Source: Zhengitettix transpicula (Eukaryota; Arthropoda; Insecta; Orthoptera; Tetrigidae). From it: 64,000 nt of DNA. A program made the position numbers and the translations under genes. This document shows, in pieces, positions 23,985 to 35,735 of the stretch (positions are counted from its first letter, which is position 1; each line of letters begins with the position of its first letter). The stretch is taken from NCBI GenBank assembly GCA_037074705.1, contig CM073594.1, forward strand, positions 60,074,509-60,138,508. The letters run 5' to 3'. The notes beneath the pieces were generated by a model. It did not search any database. It saw only the letters and a list, made by a program, of their open reading frames with translations, and was not told where the DNA came from.

Positions 23985-25179
23985 TCTATATAATAAAAAA
24001 GGATGTATATTTGTATGTATGTATGTATGTATGTATTTACGTTGTTCTTTATACAAATTTTATCGCGTGGACAGAATTCAACAAAAATTGGTATATATAT
24101 TCTGCCAAAATCGAGAACCGGTACTGTGGGGGGTGAGAAACCCCTAGAATAAACGTGGAAATAATTATAATTGAAATAAGTTACGAATTAGTGTTAAATT
24201 ACTGCGCGAGACGATGACGTCATAAGTTTTCAAGACATTGACGCATCCTAAATATAGTTCTGTATTTCGTAATGAAATAAAGCAGAAATATTTTGATTGA
24301 ATAAAAAGTAAAATTTTTTCCAGTATTACTCCATCGAATAGTAATAAAAAACAATACGAAACACTTTACCATCCTTGCGCAAAGTTAATTTGGAATAGTT
24401 AATTATCCCGCTATCTTTGATAAAGCCAATATGGCGCCTTATAATACATTGAAATGTGTGTCGGTCGATATTTATAAAATTTCATAGTATAACGTACTAT
24501 TGTATCCTGTATAATATTTCAGAAGATAATAAGATTTGTCTAAGGTACGACTGCTGAATTATATGTTTGTAACTATAAAAGTATTGAAAATGACGTACGG
24601 AACTCCGAAAGTTTTTATGGTCGTTATTCAATTAATGCACTATCAGTCAAAGGTATGTACAGAAATAGGAACATTTAAATTGAATTAAAAGTACAATTAA
24701 TTATACTTTACGCAACGTATTTCTATAAATTTGTATAAATGTAAACAAATTATTGCGTGCAATTTGTGTCGTGAAACAAAAATTTGAGGTTAGGATAGCA
24801 ATATTTGTTTTCCATTTTTAGGAACGACGTTATAGATGTTCAATTTCTGAGAAATGAAGCTGAGCAAAAATATTTTGATTGAATAATAAGTATAATTAAA
24901 TATACCAATACCACATCGAGTGATAAATATAATTTATTATGAAAGGTTATACAATCCATGGCATTAATTTTCTTTTAAATAACTTGACTTTTGACGTGGA
25001 ATATTTAACGGGATCATGGACCAATATGTTTCCCAATTATATCTTGCAATACGCACTGGAAGATACATAGAATTATGATAAAAACAATACTTAAATGTTC
25101 AAAATTGATATTTTTTTATTGAAGACAGCGTATTTCGTAATGTTTTGCACATCTCGGGCAGCGCCGGGCACCCAGCTAG
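23985..25179 (+). mobile_element. Helitron-like non-autonomous element, long copy (1195 bp)
   Basis: Starts TCTATATAATAAAAAAGG after A and ends CACCCAGCTAG before T. It shares the GTAT run, the GCGTGGACAGAAT block, the GGTACTGTG block and TGACGTCA (24215-24222) with the 20.6 kb copy. It is about twice as long, with extra AT-rich sequence between about 24420 and 25140. No Rep/helicase frame. Confidence 0.7.
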
Positions 25180-25277
25180 TATTGAAATAAATCTTGAGAG
25201 AGCAATTCAGGTTATATTTGTATCTTTACGTTAAGATACCATATTATTTCTATTAAAATTAAAAACTAAAAAATATA

Positions 25278-25663
25278 TCTACATAATAAAAAAGTATGTA
25301 TGTATGTATTTATGTTAATGTCAATACAAATTTTAAATCGTAGATAGAATGCAACAAAAAATGGTTCACATATTCTTCAAAACACGAGAACGGTACTGTG
25401 GGGGTGAGACCTGCTAAAAAAGCCGATATTTGAGTCGGATAAATATTTTTAGGGGTCAAAGGGACTGATAGTGTTACTACCAAAGTTATGGGAGTATAAT
25501 TTCAACCCCTTATGGCATGGGAAATGAGCACAATTACGGGTGGTTGGTGGTAAGGCAATGCAAAAAAATAACGCGAATAAAACCGATATTTGGGTCAAAT
25601 CCAGGGTTATGGATGTCGCTAAGTTTAATTATGATAACCCAGGAAACGCCGGGAGCCGGCTAG
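25278..25663 (+). mobile_element. Helitron-like non-autonomous element, short copy (386 bp)
   Basis: Starts TCTACATAATAAAAAAG after A and ends GGAGCCGGCTAG before T. CCC...GGG pairing just upstream of the end gives a short hairpin. It lies only 98 bp from the preceding copy in the same orientation. The 3' half is related to the 5.3 and 51.9 kb copies, so the family has at least two 3' subtypes. Confidence 0.7.
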
Positions 25664-26116
25664 TTTAAAATAAATACCGCTGTTCTGAAACTGGTTTTGT
25701 GATTAATTCACGTTCATATCTGTTATGGTTCTGAAGGTATTTCCAACGATTTTATGTAGATTAAGTGTTCAATAAATTAATAATTAATTTCTAAATATAT
25801 TTGTTTTAAATTAAATTTAGTAGTTGAAATTTATTACATACTATTTTATATCCTGTAATAGTATTTTCAAGTCCAATCAAAAGCAAGGATTTGTAAAGAT
25901 AAATATTTTGTTTAGACTCCACGCGACCAAAATGTCTAATTCTTGAAGATTATATATCTAAATGAGAAAATAGATTATATAAATTGGAAAACACAAGATA
26001 TAAAAACTTCTATGAATAATTTGAAGGATTCTAGTTCATAAATAAGAGAAATAAATATAACTACTAGATAAGTAAATAGTCAAATAAATGAATATAATAA
26101 GTACTAAATAAATCCA
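25664..26116. other. AT-rich DNA, no gene seen
   Basis: AT-rich spacer between the short Helitron-like copy and the hammerhead-like motif at 26117. Nothing else recognised. Confidence 0.5.
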
Positions 26117-26149
26117 ACACAACGTGTTATTTCATTGTTATTTCGTCAG
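26117..26149 (-). other. Degenerate hammerhead-like motif
   Basis: Minus strand: CTGACGA, an AT-rich spacer, then ACACGTTGTG in place of GAAACGTTGTG. The 3' core strand is mutated. It is retained as a family member because spacing and flanks match the 18034 copy. Confidence 0.25.
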
Positions 26150-26210
26150 ATGATTCAACTAAAGGAAGAGCTATAAGAACCTGACGATGGCAACAAGGGT
26201 GGCCACAAGG

Positions 26211-26761
26211 CCTGCGAGGGCTATTCTCTCGCAGGCAGTACATGCGAGGGATATTCACTCGCAGGTAGAAAGAACCTTGTAAGAGAGACACGAAGGGGTT
26301 AACCTTTTCCTCTCCGTTTTTGAACTAAGGTTCCAACAAGCCGAGGCACCTCGGCCTGTTCTGAGAGGTGTTTATTCCGGGGTCACAGACCTTGGGCATA
26401 CGGTAAGAGTTGTCCGCTATTCCCATTGGAATAGTCGGCCATCTGCATCCTAAACTGGTCGACGCACGGAGAAGGGAATGCTGGGTCCCCGCAGCAAACT
26501 CCTCTCCCGCTATCGGAAGGGCGTGGGACAAGTACCCAATGCCCGACCTACCTGATGCAGGTTTTTTTGGGTTTGTCCTGCATTTCTTTAGGCGAATGCC
26601 TGGTAGGATCCTTAAAATATAGCCCGGGGGCCCTAGTTAACTCTTCTACTCTACCCTTCCACATCCCCCCTTTCAAATCCCTTTCCTATGCTATAAGAGG
26701 GGAGTTGCCACTATGTGGATTACCCTATACATAGCCTCTCTACACCAAAGAAGAAAAAAAA
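26211..26761 (+). mobile_element. Poly(A)-tailed dispersed element, near full-length copy 3
   Basis: Starts with two stem-loops of the form CCTGCGAGGG...CTCTCGCAGG and GCGAGGG...CTCGC. These are followed by the palindrome GCCGAGGCACCTCGGC near 26339, the common body, and an end reading CATAGCCTCTCTACACC before an A-rich tail. This end (GCC-TCTCTAC) belongs to a second 3' subtype, different from GCCTGTTGCCC. No strong RNA polymerase III B box was found, so SINE status is inferred from the tail and from truncated relatives. Confidence 0.88.
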
Positions 26762-28012
26762 CAGGGTTGCCCAAACGTATTTTGTTCTACTATTTTGCTG
26801 CTTTTTGGTTATTTATCTATCTATTTAGTGTACATTTAACACAAACGTGTTATATTTCAATTTTTAAATAATATTACGTTAATGAAAATTGAATAACGAG
26901 AACATGAATTATACAATAAAGAAAAAGCTGGATTGAACTCGTTTTGAGAAGAAATTGTTTGATGAGGGGCTGTAACGAATGCTTGAGGAAGAGACTAATG
27001 ATATCCTTAAAGATGGGGGATTGCTACGATGGAGTGAAGGGAAGATCTCAAGAGGTGAAGTCAGTGGAAGAGATGCCACTAAGGACCTGCAATCACGATG
27101 GCCACTGAAGGGACTGTTAAAAAAGATTTTTATATTAATAAGTCAAGTAATTCGACATGTCCGTGTGACGTGGCGATGCGTGGACGTCAGATGTTGCCTG
27201 GTCTGAGAGGACGCCCTGGAGGAGTGACAACAAAGTGAGTTGTTTTATCAAGCAGTGAATATGCTACAACTTGGCAGCGTTTTTATAACACGCTGTTATG
27301 CGGCCATGTAAATGCGTCTTGTCTCGTATCCGATAGGTTGGTAATCTGCCGCGGCGGCGGACAGAGCCAAGTCTCGGCGGTTCAGCCACTTGGCAAGGCG
27401 AGAGCGACGCGCAGGGCTGGAAAATTGTGCTCGCTCTCGGAGATGCATTGCGCTAATGTTCGGCGTCCACCCGGGGTCCGGAATTCCGGCGAGGGGACTC
27501 TAATACGCCACTCCTTTTGGCAGGCGACACAATAGGAAGGATCGAGGCCCGGTGGTGGTCGTGATAACAAATGTGTCGCAGTTTATGCCGGGGCCTCTCT
27601 CGACGATGAAACAGTGCGAAAAGTTTTGTACGCCGCTGCTGGCTAACGCACAATGAAAATGCTATGTGCTATGTTTATAGTTACCGATTACTAACAATGA
27701 AGAGGGTTGAAACATGGGCGAGCGGACTGTTGTTACGGCACGGCTCGGCTTCTTTCATCCCCAAGCACGGTCGGGCGTCTCCCTAACGCGTTGGCTGTTG
27801 GATAATTAGGTGCACGTATAGGTGAAAGCTGAGTACACTGCCCGAACAAGGCACAGCCTTTAATTGGCTTTAATTAGGTAACCTGCAATAACGACAAACG
27901 GACGTAACCCCGGTAATTCAATAATTTGCTCTCACAAGCAGAGCCGACACAAGGGGTGACGCAAACGAGATGAACAGTATGGGGTGGGGTTGGAAAATAG
28001 GCAACAAATCTA
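26762..28012. other. CpG-richer unique DNA, no gene
   Basis: From about 27140 to 27990 the sequence is GC-richer with many CpGs. Frames of 60-70 codons overlap on both strands, none with a recognisable domain. It may be a regulatory island. There is no exon or RNA signature I can support. Confidence 0.4.
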
Positions 28013-29715
28013 TCTACATAATAAAAAATCTGTATAATAAAAAAGGATGTATATTTGTATGTATGTTGTAATAATTAAATAAAAAGGCGTTTTTCAAAAT
28101 AAAAAAGATTATTAAGGGAAAACAATTAAACAAAATTTATTAACAATTTTAAATACACAATAATATTTGGGATCTCAGGGTCTTTATCTGGGTTTGATAA
28201 ATGGGTGAATTTTATACAATCAAATTACATTTAGCTTTTATGGAAGTTAATGCGTCTGAAACATAGACGAACTTGGTTGTGGATAAAATAACACTACAGA
28301 TTGAATTTAAATGTAATTATTAAATAATTAAAAATTAAAGAACTAAATAATTAAAGAACGATCTGACATATCTTTTAAAAGTGGTTTACAATATGATTTT
28401 ATTGTTTTTCTACTTACGGCCGCCCAGGTCTCGTTTTAGGTTTTTCGTGCACAAGATTTCGGGATATCACTGATTCTAGTATTCACAGACTCTAAATGTC
28501 AACAATTCTAATTGACGTAGTTTCTGGATGCTTTGCTGCAACCTGGATTTGCAGATCTCGTGTAGTTTTAGTTGGATTTGGTCTATGGCCAGCAAGTTGA
28601 ATTTCCGCTCTGTCACCGATTACGACGTTAATTTCAATCTCTCCTTCCCTACTGAAGATTGTTTTACCTTTTCAATATTTTAGAGCATGTTTGTAACTGC
28701 TATCAAACTGTTCTATTTGCGGCTGCACATTCCTGACTCTATTACTTTTGTACAAAACTTTGCTGGTCCTTATGCCTCGCCGTTCATTGCCTGACCCAAG
28801 ATTGCTTTCGAACTGTTTGCTGTCCGCTGCCCAACTGAACTTCCTCGTCTCGTAGATTTTTTTTTTGAGCGCGTAGAATCTCAACAATGTTTTTCTTTGC
28901 CTCGCCGAATTGTTGCGGCGTCCGCACTATATACTCTAATAATCAGTCCACTACAATCCAACTTTCCAATTAATAAAAAAAATGAATTAATTACTAATTA
29001 CTACAATGTATTTACGTTAATCTTTATACAAATTTAAACGCGTGGACAGATTGCAACGACACTTAGTACACATATTCCAAAAATGACGAGGAATGGTACT
29101 GTGTGGGTCAGAAACCGCTATCATAAATGTAAAAAGAATTATAATTGAAAAATGTGATAACTTTTGTTCAATTTCTGCACGCCAGGAGAACATGACGTCA
29201 TGCGAGAGGGAGACGTTACTACGCGACGAACAAAGGAAATAGTTCCTTTTTTCGTAATGAAATAAAGCAGAAGTATTTTCATTGTATAATTTTATCCAGG
29301 AATACTCCATCGAATGATAATAAAAAAACAATACTACTTACTTTACGATCCTTGCGGCAAAGGCATGTTAATTTTCGTGCCATATTAGTGACAATATGGC
29401 GACTATTTGCTTACAGTATAAATCTACCTAATAATTGCATAAATTTAATCTTTCGTAATGCCTGAAGACTGAGGGACTATAATATCCTCCAATACTCAAG
29501 GAGTATATTTAAGTATTTTATTCGTAAAAAAAATCGGATGTATGTTGGTATTGATGCAATTAAATTCACGGTATTTTATAGCTGTTCAATTAATGCACTA
29601 TCGGTCGAAAGTATGTGCGGAACTAAGAACATTTCGATTGAAGTTAAATCAATTTTTGACTAAAGATTAATATATAATTAAATAGTTTTTCGGAAAATCC
29701 CGGGCAACCAGATAC
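28013..29715 (+). mobile_element. Helitron-like element split by a later insertion
   Basis: The 5' end is present (TCTACATAATAAAAAATC, then a second TCTGTATAATAAAAAAGG and GTAT run) up to 28066. The body resumes at 29006 with GTATTTACGTTAA, the GCGTGGACAGA block and TGACGTCA at 29193-29200. The 3' end is worn: CCCGGGCAACCAGATAC where other copies have a CTAG end. The doubled 5' start suggests insertion into, or recombination with, another 5' end. Confidence 0.6.
28067..29005. mobile_element. 939-bp insertion in the Helitron-like copy, possible solo LTR
   Basis: The insert runs from TGTAATAATTA to TAATTACTACA, so it starts TG, ends CA and has an 11-bp imperfect inverted terminus. It is flanked by ATGT on both sides (28063-28066 and 29006-29009), consistent with a 4-bp target duplication as for gypsy-type LTR elements. 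It holds one 71-codon minus-strand frame with no known domain. A TIR DNA transposon with an unusual duplication is the alternative. Confidence 0.45.
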
Positions 29716-30540
29716 TTGGAATATAAAAGAAACAGAGGACTCACTCATAGAACACTTACAGAAGAAGCAAGAATAAAAAAAACTACTACAGGTATCGTTT
29801 GAATAATGACGTAACAAAACTTTCATTATTTTTATTGTAAGAACGAAAAACACAATTACATTCGACTTATGAAGTAAACTGAAATAACAATTCCACAGTT
29901 TCAGGAATTGAACACGGGACCACTAATGCTTAGTTCAACTGTTAAAAAAAGCTTCTAATATTTATTTATTTTGAAATGATTTTTATTTTAAATACAAGAA
30001 GTATTAACAATACATCAACTCAGACACTACCAGCGATTTTACTGGTTTCATTTTTTTAACTTTCTCCGTACAGCCAGAAAATATTTCGTAACGTGGAATT
30101 TTACTGTTATAAGTCGCCCTTAGACAGCCGAAAATTCCTTATGTTAAAATAATACTGACATGGAGTAAGCTTAAGTGTTTCATTCCATAGGAATAACTGT
30201 GTTCAAAATCTCAATTACAAAAATAGTTAATCAAAAATCATTTCTACTCATTAAATTAATTTTTTACTTTAAGCTTGCATACTGCTTTATTCTGCAGTTT
30301 TTTTGGCAGTAAATAAATAGATTGATTAATTTCGTCACAACGAGCAGTAAGTGATTTCAGACGCTCGCGGGAATTTCCTTGTCAGACTGTCTTCTCTCCT
30401 CAGACAGACTGTGGACAACAATTAGTCATTGTGGCCCATTGTCACACAAACAATATACAAATAATCTCGACGGTTCCAATATACTGCATATAACAAGAAA
30501 ACACCTGACCTGTAATCAAATTTGCATCTAAAGTTTATAA
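29716..30540. other. AT-rich DNA, no gene seen
   Basis: No recognisable gene, repeat boundary or regulatory array. Confidence 0.5.
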
Positions 30541-30795
30541 CCCTAACGAGCCTATGGGGTTCCACGGAACCTAAAAAGAAAAATATAGGTTTTGCGGATG
30601 CCTGGAATATCCTTGGCGAGGCGTAACCATGGAAACTCATACTGTTTATTACTACACAGGAAAGTTATGTACAATTGAAATTTGGAGGAAAATCTATTTA
30701 CAGAGTAGTTAGGGTTTATATTCCGTGGAACCACACAGTAACTATATTTTTTTAGGTTCCGTGGAACCTCACAAACCCTAAAAAAAAAATAGGGC
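30541..30795. mobile_element. Palindromic repeat remnant, possibly hAT-derived
   Basis: Contains the palindrome GGTTCCACGGAACC at about 30559 and its variant GGTTCCGTGGAACC at about 30757, plus a partial TTCCGTGGAACC near 30721. Each is followed or preceded by A-rich AAAAA tracts and CCCTA segments. Clusters of GGTTCCRYGGAACC are seen in hAT-derived MITEs in animals, but termini and an 8-bp target duplication were not found. Confidence 0.25.
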
Positions 30796-31477
30796 GTGAA
30801 CGGCAAGAGTAAATTTAAGGTAAATAAGGTCGTATAGTAAGAATACATAAACGTGGAAAAGAATTAAGTTAATGGTAATTCGATAAAAGTAAACTCTGAA
30901 CACGTAGGTGTAAGACATACGGTGATGATTATATCTGGGGCTTTTCTGTTTGTGTAGCAGCTTTGAAATTTCTCTAAGTACTTTGGTTTCTGTTTATTTT
31001 ACTGCAGTGTGTTTTTCATACGTATATATTTTTTATACTAAGATAATTGCTACCTGCCCCGGGAGGGTTAGTTATTTTTTCCTTCGTCCTGTACGGCGAG
31101 CAGGAACCATTCAACGGCAAAGGAAAAGCGCGTGTAACAAACTGGTTGCTGTTTTAATCGAGGCATTAAAGGGAGGGGATTCGCATTGAATGACTTTCTT
31201 CCTCTTATAGAGTATGTTAGCTGCGTGGGATGAAAAGCTAGTTCCCTCTTGATGTCCACGCGGAAGGGGGATGGGGTGAGGGTGGTCTCCATTAGCCCAA
31301 ATTGAGCTGAAACCACGCGGGATTCGTCAGAGAAATGTGTTTTATGCCAAGTGTGTCTTATATTCCAGCACTCCGCTTTTTGGGGCAAATATCGGCTACG
31401 GTACTCTGAAGGGTACGTGGTCTCTATCCTAACATCTCTGACTCTTCCTTTTTCCAAGGGAGAGTTGGAGTGGTAAC

Positions 31478-31500
31478 GTGTGTGTGTGTGTGTGTGTGTG
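31478..31500. repeat. (GT)n microsatellite
   Basis: About eleven GT units in an otherwise unique, GC-richer stretch. Confidence 0.95.
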
Positions 31501-32734
31501 CAAACGGACGGTGCTCTTGGAAATCTAATCAAACCAAATGTTACCGGGAGGCTGTACGGGGGATATTTGATTTCTCGGATGCGACCCTCTTCAACCCCCC
31601 CTTCACTCTCTCTCATGAATCGTCGTTTGACGCCTTTGTATTCAGGTGAAATAGAGAGTAAACCATAGCCGCGGTAGTTGAAGGGTGTTTTCGCCGCTTT
31701 TAGTCTCCGCCTCCACGAAATCAGCTTTCGCTCTCAGTCAGCAATAAACTACATCGGAAATAGTAAAAGAGAGGAGGAATTGGACGACCATTAAGCCACG
31801 ACAAGCCATAAACAATACCATACGTCAAACAACTTTATATTGAAACTGCTATTATTGGAGCGGAAATATATTATCAAAACTTGGGATTCCTCTCGACCTA
31901 TTTAAGAACATTCGTGATTGATAACAGTGGGCTCTCTCTTCCTTTGCCGGAAGGGGGTTAAATCGACAGTAGTCGGTACCAGGACGATCCATAGAAGCAG
32001 CTCGTCGCGAAGTCTGTAGGCCGGTCTGCGTACTCACTGGCCACTGCGGCTTCAAAGTTCTATTCTATTTGTATTGATTGGAACAATTTTATCTAATTCT
32101 TCTATCCTATTTCAGGATTAGTATTTAAAGCTTGAACGTATCAATCACGTGTTTTTTCTAAGAAAATTAAAAGTAAATCCGTGGAAAATACGAAGAAAAA
32201 TCAATTCGCAAAATTCATAGCTCTGCCGAAAATAATTATTTTTGTAGCATTATATGTTGTTTTCTGGTTTGCTGAATCTATAACTTCCACTATCCGACGT
32301 CACGAATAGAATTTTTTTCACTAAATACAAGATGTTTGCATAAAAAATGTACAACTCCAATCAACATAAATATATTCATAAACCACGGGACGACAACAAT
32401 ACCCTAACGGAAAGTAATTATACTAAACAATGTTTCTTATAACCAAACAAAAAAATTATTCATGAAATGTACCTAACATTTTGTGTTCCCTCTTTTCTGA
32501 ATTATAAATTATACTTATACTCTTTGATATGAAATGAGGTTCTTCTTTTTTAATTTTACCACATGCAATTTGGGTTTAATTTTTCAAAGGGCCGCCGGAC
32601 CGACCTTGGTAAAAACTTTAAATGCAGCATCCTTCTCGACTTTGCTACAGAAGTCTTTGTTGCCCAAAACCACGTTAGTAGGTGTGGAGGAGATATAATT
32701 TTCTGGAAAGAGGTGTCTTAGATAGATGGCTTTT

Positions 32735-32752
32735 GGGGGGGGGGGGGGGGGG
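32735..32752 (+). repeat. Run of 18 G
   Basis: An uninterrupted run of 18 G on the plus strand. It can form G-quadruplexes and is prone to sequencing length error. Confidence 0.95.
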
Positions 32753-34647
32753 TTAGTCACAAACGTATCAGGACTACTGAGGCCTATGCCAGCCTTTGGC
32801 TTGTACGCCTTAACCATTGGACGGCTTCTCTGCACTACAGCCGAAGGTTCAGCACTGCCCTAAAGAAGCCTGTTTCTAATAATGCTCAGGGAAAATTTTA
32901 ACAGGTATAATCACTTGTTTTAATAAAATAAATGTTCAGAGATTATACGCATATTTTTCCGAGTACAATAAATTAAAATAAAGAAACTCCGCTTCAACTT
33001 TTACTTTTATTCCACGGACAATGCCCAATCAGGAAATATTTCGTCCCAGGAGATGAAGAGCTCGGTACCAGCGGATTAGCACTGCATATCACAACAATGC
33101 AAGACGGCGGGGGCGGGTGTTGTCTTCGCATGTTGTCGGTTGCGTATGAATAAAGCAAGCCCCGCGGCGAGATACATTGTTCCCGGCGTAAACAAAGGGG
33201 AGGGCCTCCGCCAAAGACAGAAGGAATCGCCCGAGCGACAATAGGGTTGCTGCTCCTCTAACATTCATGAACGTCTCTCCTTAGCAGGGCCGAGAGAGAG
33301 ACTGCTGCACTGCGACAACGGGATATTGCTTCCAAAAGTCTTGTCCCTCGGCTTGGAGGACACTCGAGCGGCAACTGGTGCGTGCAGGCAGCGTTGCGAC
33401 GACGGCTGCCATTTAGACTCTACAGGATCTCATTCAGAAAGTACGAGAATCTCCGTCGACAGACATTGCTCGAATAAAATTATCTTGCAGGTTTATTCGG
33501 TCTCCTACGCACAAAAATATATCCAAAACCGTGGAAGAAGTAATTATTAACAATTATAACTTGGATTTATACGTTTTTCATCTAAACTACACTGGTTCTT
33601 TTATAATAATATAAATTAAATTGCCTGTCTATGTCAACAATAACGATTCAGAACAAGTTAGTCAATAAATGAAGAAAAAACGAATTAAAGTGAATTTAAC
33701 CGTTTTTTAAATCAATATTTACTTATTATTGCGGCCCAAACAAATACGTTTTAGTGAATATTTATTAGTGTTATCGATTTAATATTACAAAAGACAAAAA
33801 AAGTGTCTAAATATCAATGTAACATTAGGAGATGGCGCGGGAATGCAGGAGAAAATTTTGTTTGCAAAACAACATACAGACAGCAGCGGAGAAAAAAAAA
33901 ATATAGGGGATCTGCCCATTGAAGTTTGTACTTCAGATAGCAGGCCACTGAGCTCTTTGACAGGAAATGCATCCATCTGTTTTAATAGAGGATCCCGAAT
34001 CAAAACTCGCAACATGTGAGAAGGGGCCGGGGGTGCAGCTTAAACAACGCATTGAAAAAATAAAAAATAAAAAACATATGGAGATATTTTTATGAATGTA
34101 GAGGCAATGGCAACAAAGGCGGGCGACTAGAAGCGAAATATTGCTCTCTACAGTCCCGGAGTCCTCCACAAAGTCTGTGCTCTCCCTGTTTCCCACTCAC
34201 CCCCTCTGCATCGCAATTCCGATAATTTTATTTCAACTTCGTTATGAATGAATACAAAACGAGACAAAAAAAAACAGAGTTTCCCTGCTCACAGAGCTCA
34301 TAGCTTGGGAGCTTAAATTCTCTAACAAATGAGAATATTTCATTAATTATTTACAAGTCAACTCCAAATATATTTCTGTGTTAATATTTAGGGTGGGTAA
34401 GTCAGAAATGAAACGTTCACTGTTCTTTAAGACTTTTCGATTCACAAAGCTCTGAATTCATTAATATTTTCACCTATTGTCGCCTAAAAACAACACTAAA
34501 AATATCGTTGCCGGTTCCCGAACCAAGGAAGCTAAAATTTCGTCTTGCCAATATTTTATAATCTGTTCTAAAATTATTGCAATTATTTATTATATTAATA
34601 ATTATTGATTTACGGAGACGTACAAATAAAAAAGTTTACATATAGCT

Positions 34648-34676
34648 GGACGTTTCGACGCTAATTTGCGTCTTTC
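34648..34676 (-). other. Hammerhead-like stem II plus GAAACG, 5' core lost
   Basis: Minus strand: GACGC-AAATTA-GCGTC, a perfect 5-bp hairpin, followed directly by GAAACGTCC. CTGANGA is replaced by AAGAAA, so the copy is a remnant. The stem sequence differs from other copies but still pairs. Confidence 0.4.
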
Positions 34677-35033
34677 TTTTTTTCATTTTACATGTTTATT
34701 CACATCAACAAGATTTATAAACCAAAATTGACTACATATATATTAAGGAAGTACAATTAATTTCTAATTTAAGCATATCAGTGGTACTTTGTTTAAAAAA
34801 AAAATTTTGGAATAGAATATAATTGAATCTTGCATGTTTCGACGTAAAATATTTTACTATTGTTTTTCTAGTTTGATAATTCCAAATTCTAGCTGTAGTA
34901 AAAATGGCCAGGCTGATCTGTAAGAAAATACCAGTGTTATGTCACTTAACACTTAAAATATATGTAAATAATATTGGGTTGAAGTGTCCAAAGAAACACA
35001 TTCCGAAGTTTCCAAAAATACGCCCAATATATA

Positions 35034-35045
35034 ACAATTCTGAAT
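35034..35045. repeat. 12-bp flank repeat, copy 1 of 3
   Basis: ACAATTCTGAAT immediately left of the poly(A)-tailed element copy 4. The same 12 bp recur at 35611-35622 and 36302-36313, at the far ends of the next two elements, so this is probably the original target-site duplication. Confidence 0.8.
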
Positions 35046-35604
35046 TTTTTTTAGGGTAACAGGCTACATGAGGGTAATTAAACATAGTGGCAACTCCCCT
35101 TTAATAGCATAGGAAGGGATTTGAAAGGGGGGTGCGGAAGGGTAGTGGAAGGTAGCCAAGGGTTAACTAAGGCCCCCGGGCTGTATTTTAAGGATCCTAC
35201 CCGGCATTCGCCTAAAAGTAATGCAGGGAAAACCCTAGTAAAACCTGTATCAGGTAGGTCGGGCATTGGGTACTTGTCCCACGCCCTTCCGATAGCGGGA
35301 GAAGAGTTTGCTGTGTGGTTGCAGCATTCCCTTCTCCGTACCTCGACCAGTTTAGGAGACAGCTGGCCGACTGTTCCAATGGGAACAGTTAAAACAACTC
35401 TTACCGTATGCCAAAGATCTGTGACCCCTGAACATACACCTCTCAAAACAGGCCGAGGTGCCACGGCTTGTGGGAACCTTAGTTCAAAAGCGGAGAGAGG
35501 AAAAGGCATCCCCAAAGGTAGCCCCTTCCTGTCTCTCCTACAAGGTTCTGCCTGCGAGAGAAAATCCCTCGCAGGTACTGCCTGCGAGAAATAGCCCTAG
35601 CAGA
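35045..35604 (-). mobile_element. Poly(A)-tailed dispersed element, full-length copy 4
   Basis: Minus strand. The 5' end has two CTGCGAG...CTCGCAG stem-loops (35551-35603), then the palindromic segment, then the body, then an end reading GCCTGTTACCCT plus an eight-base A tail (T at 35045-35052). It is flanked by 12-bp ACAATTCTGAAT repeats, the expected product of target-primed insertion. Overlapping frames of 157 and 145 codons on opposite strands are repeat-derived. Confidence 0.92.
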
Positions 35605-35610
35605 CTCTAC

Positions 35611-35622
35611 TACAATTCTGAA
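35611..35622. repeat. 12-bp flank repeat, copy 2 of 3
   Basis: ACAATTCTGAAT between element copies 4 and 5. It is followed by AATTTTTTTTT, the tail of the fragment at 35626. Confidence 0.8.
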
Positions 35623-35625
35623 TAA

Positions 35626-35735
35626 TTTTTTTTTGGATGTAGACAGGCTATGAATAGGGTAATCCACATAGTGGCAAATCCTCTCTTATAGTATAGGAAA
35701 GGGATTTGAAAGGGGGGATGCGGAAGGGTATAGGA
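35626..35735 (-). mobile_element. 3'-end fragment of the poly(A)-tailed element (second subtype)
   Basis: About 110 bp corresponding to the 3' end of the family in its second subtype (end GCCTGTCTACATCC plus A run, on the minus strand). It joins directly to the A tail of the next copy at 35736. The same fragment-plus-full-copy arrangement occurs at 47210-47850, so it may be the native 3' structure of one subfamily, with a tandemly doubled 3' end. Confidence 0.75.

Larger units (their letters stand above)
30796..35033. other. Unique DNA with GC-richer patches, no gene
   Basis: Includes GC-richer patches at about 31090-31780 and 33080-33450. The 182-codon minus-strand frame at 31068-31616 runs through the GT microsatellite (encoding a His-Thr run) and has no recognisable domain. 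Frames in the 33 kb patch are short. I see no exon signals strong enough to call a gene. Confidence 0.4.

Noticed and set aside
23985..25179. SINE or LTR interpretation of the TC...CTAG family
   Set aside because: There is no poly(A) tail, target duplication or primer-binding site. Insertion between A and T with TC/CTAG ends fits Helitrons better.
31068..31616. Longest open frame in the window (182 codons, minus strand)
   Set aside because: It passes through a GT microsatellite, giving a His-Thr run, has no recognisable domain, and overlaps plus-strand frames. Chance absence of stops in GC-richer DNA is the simpler reading.
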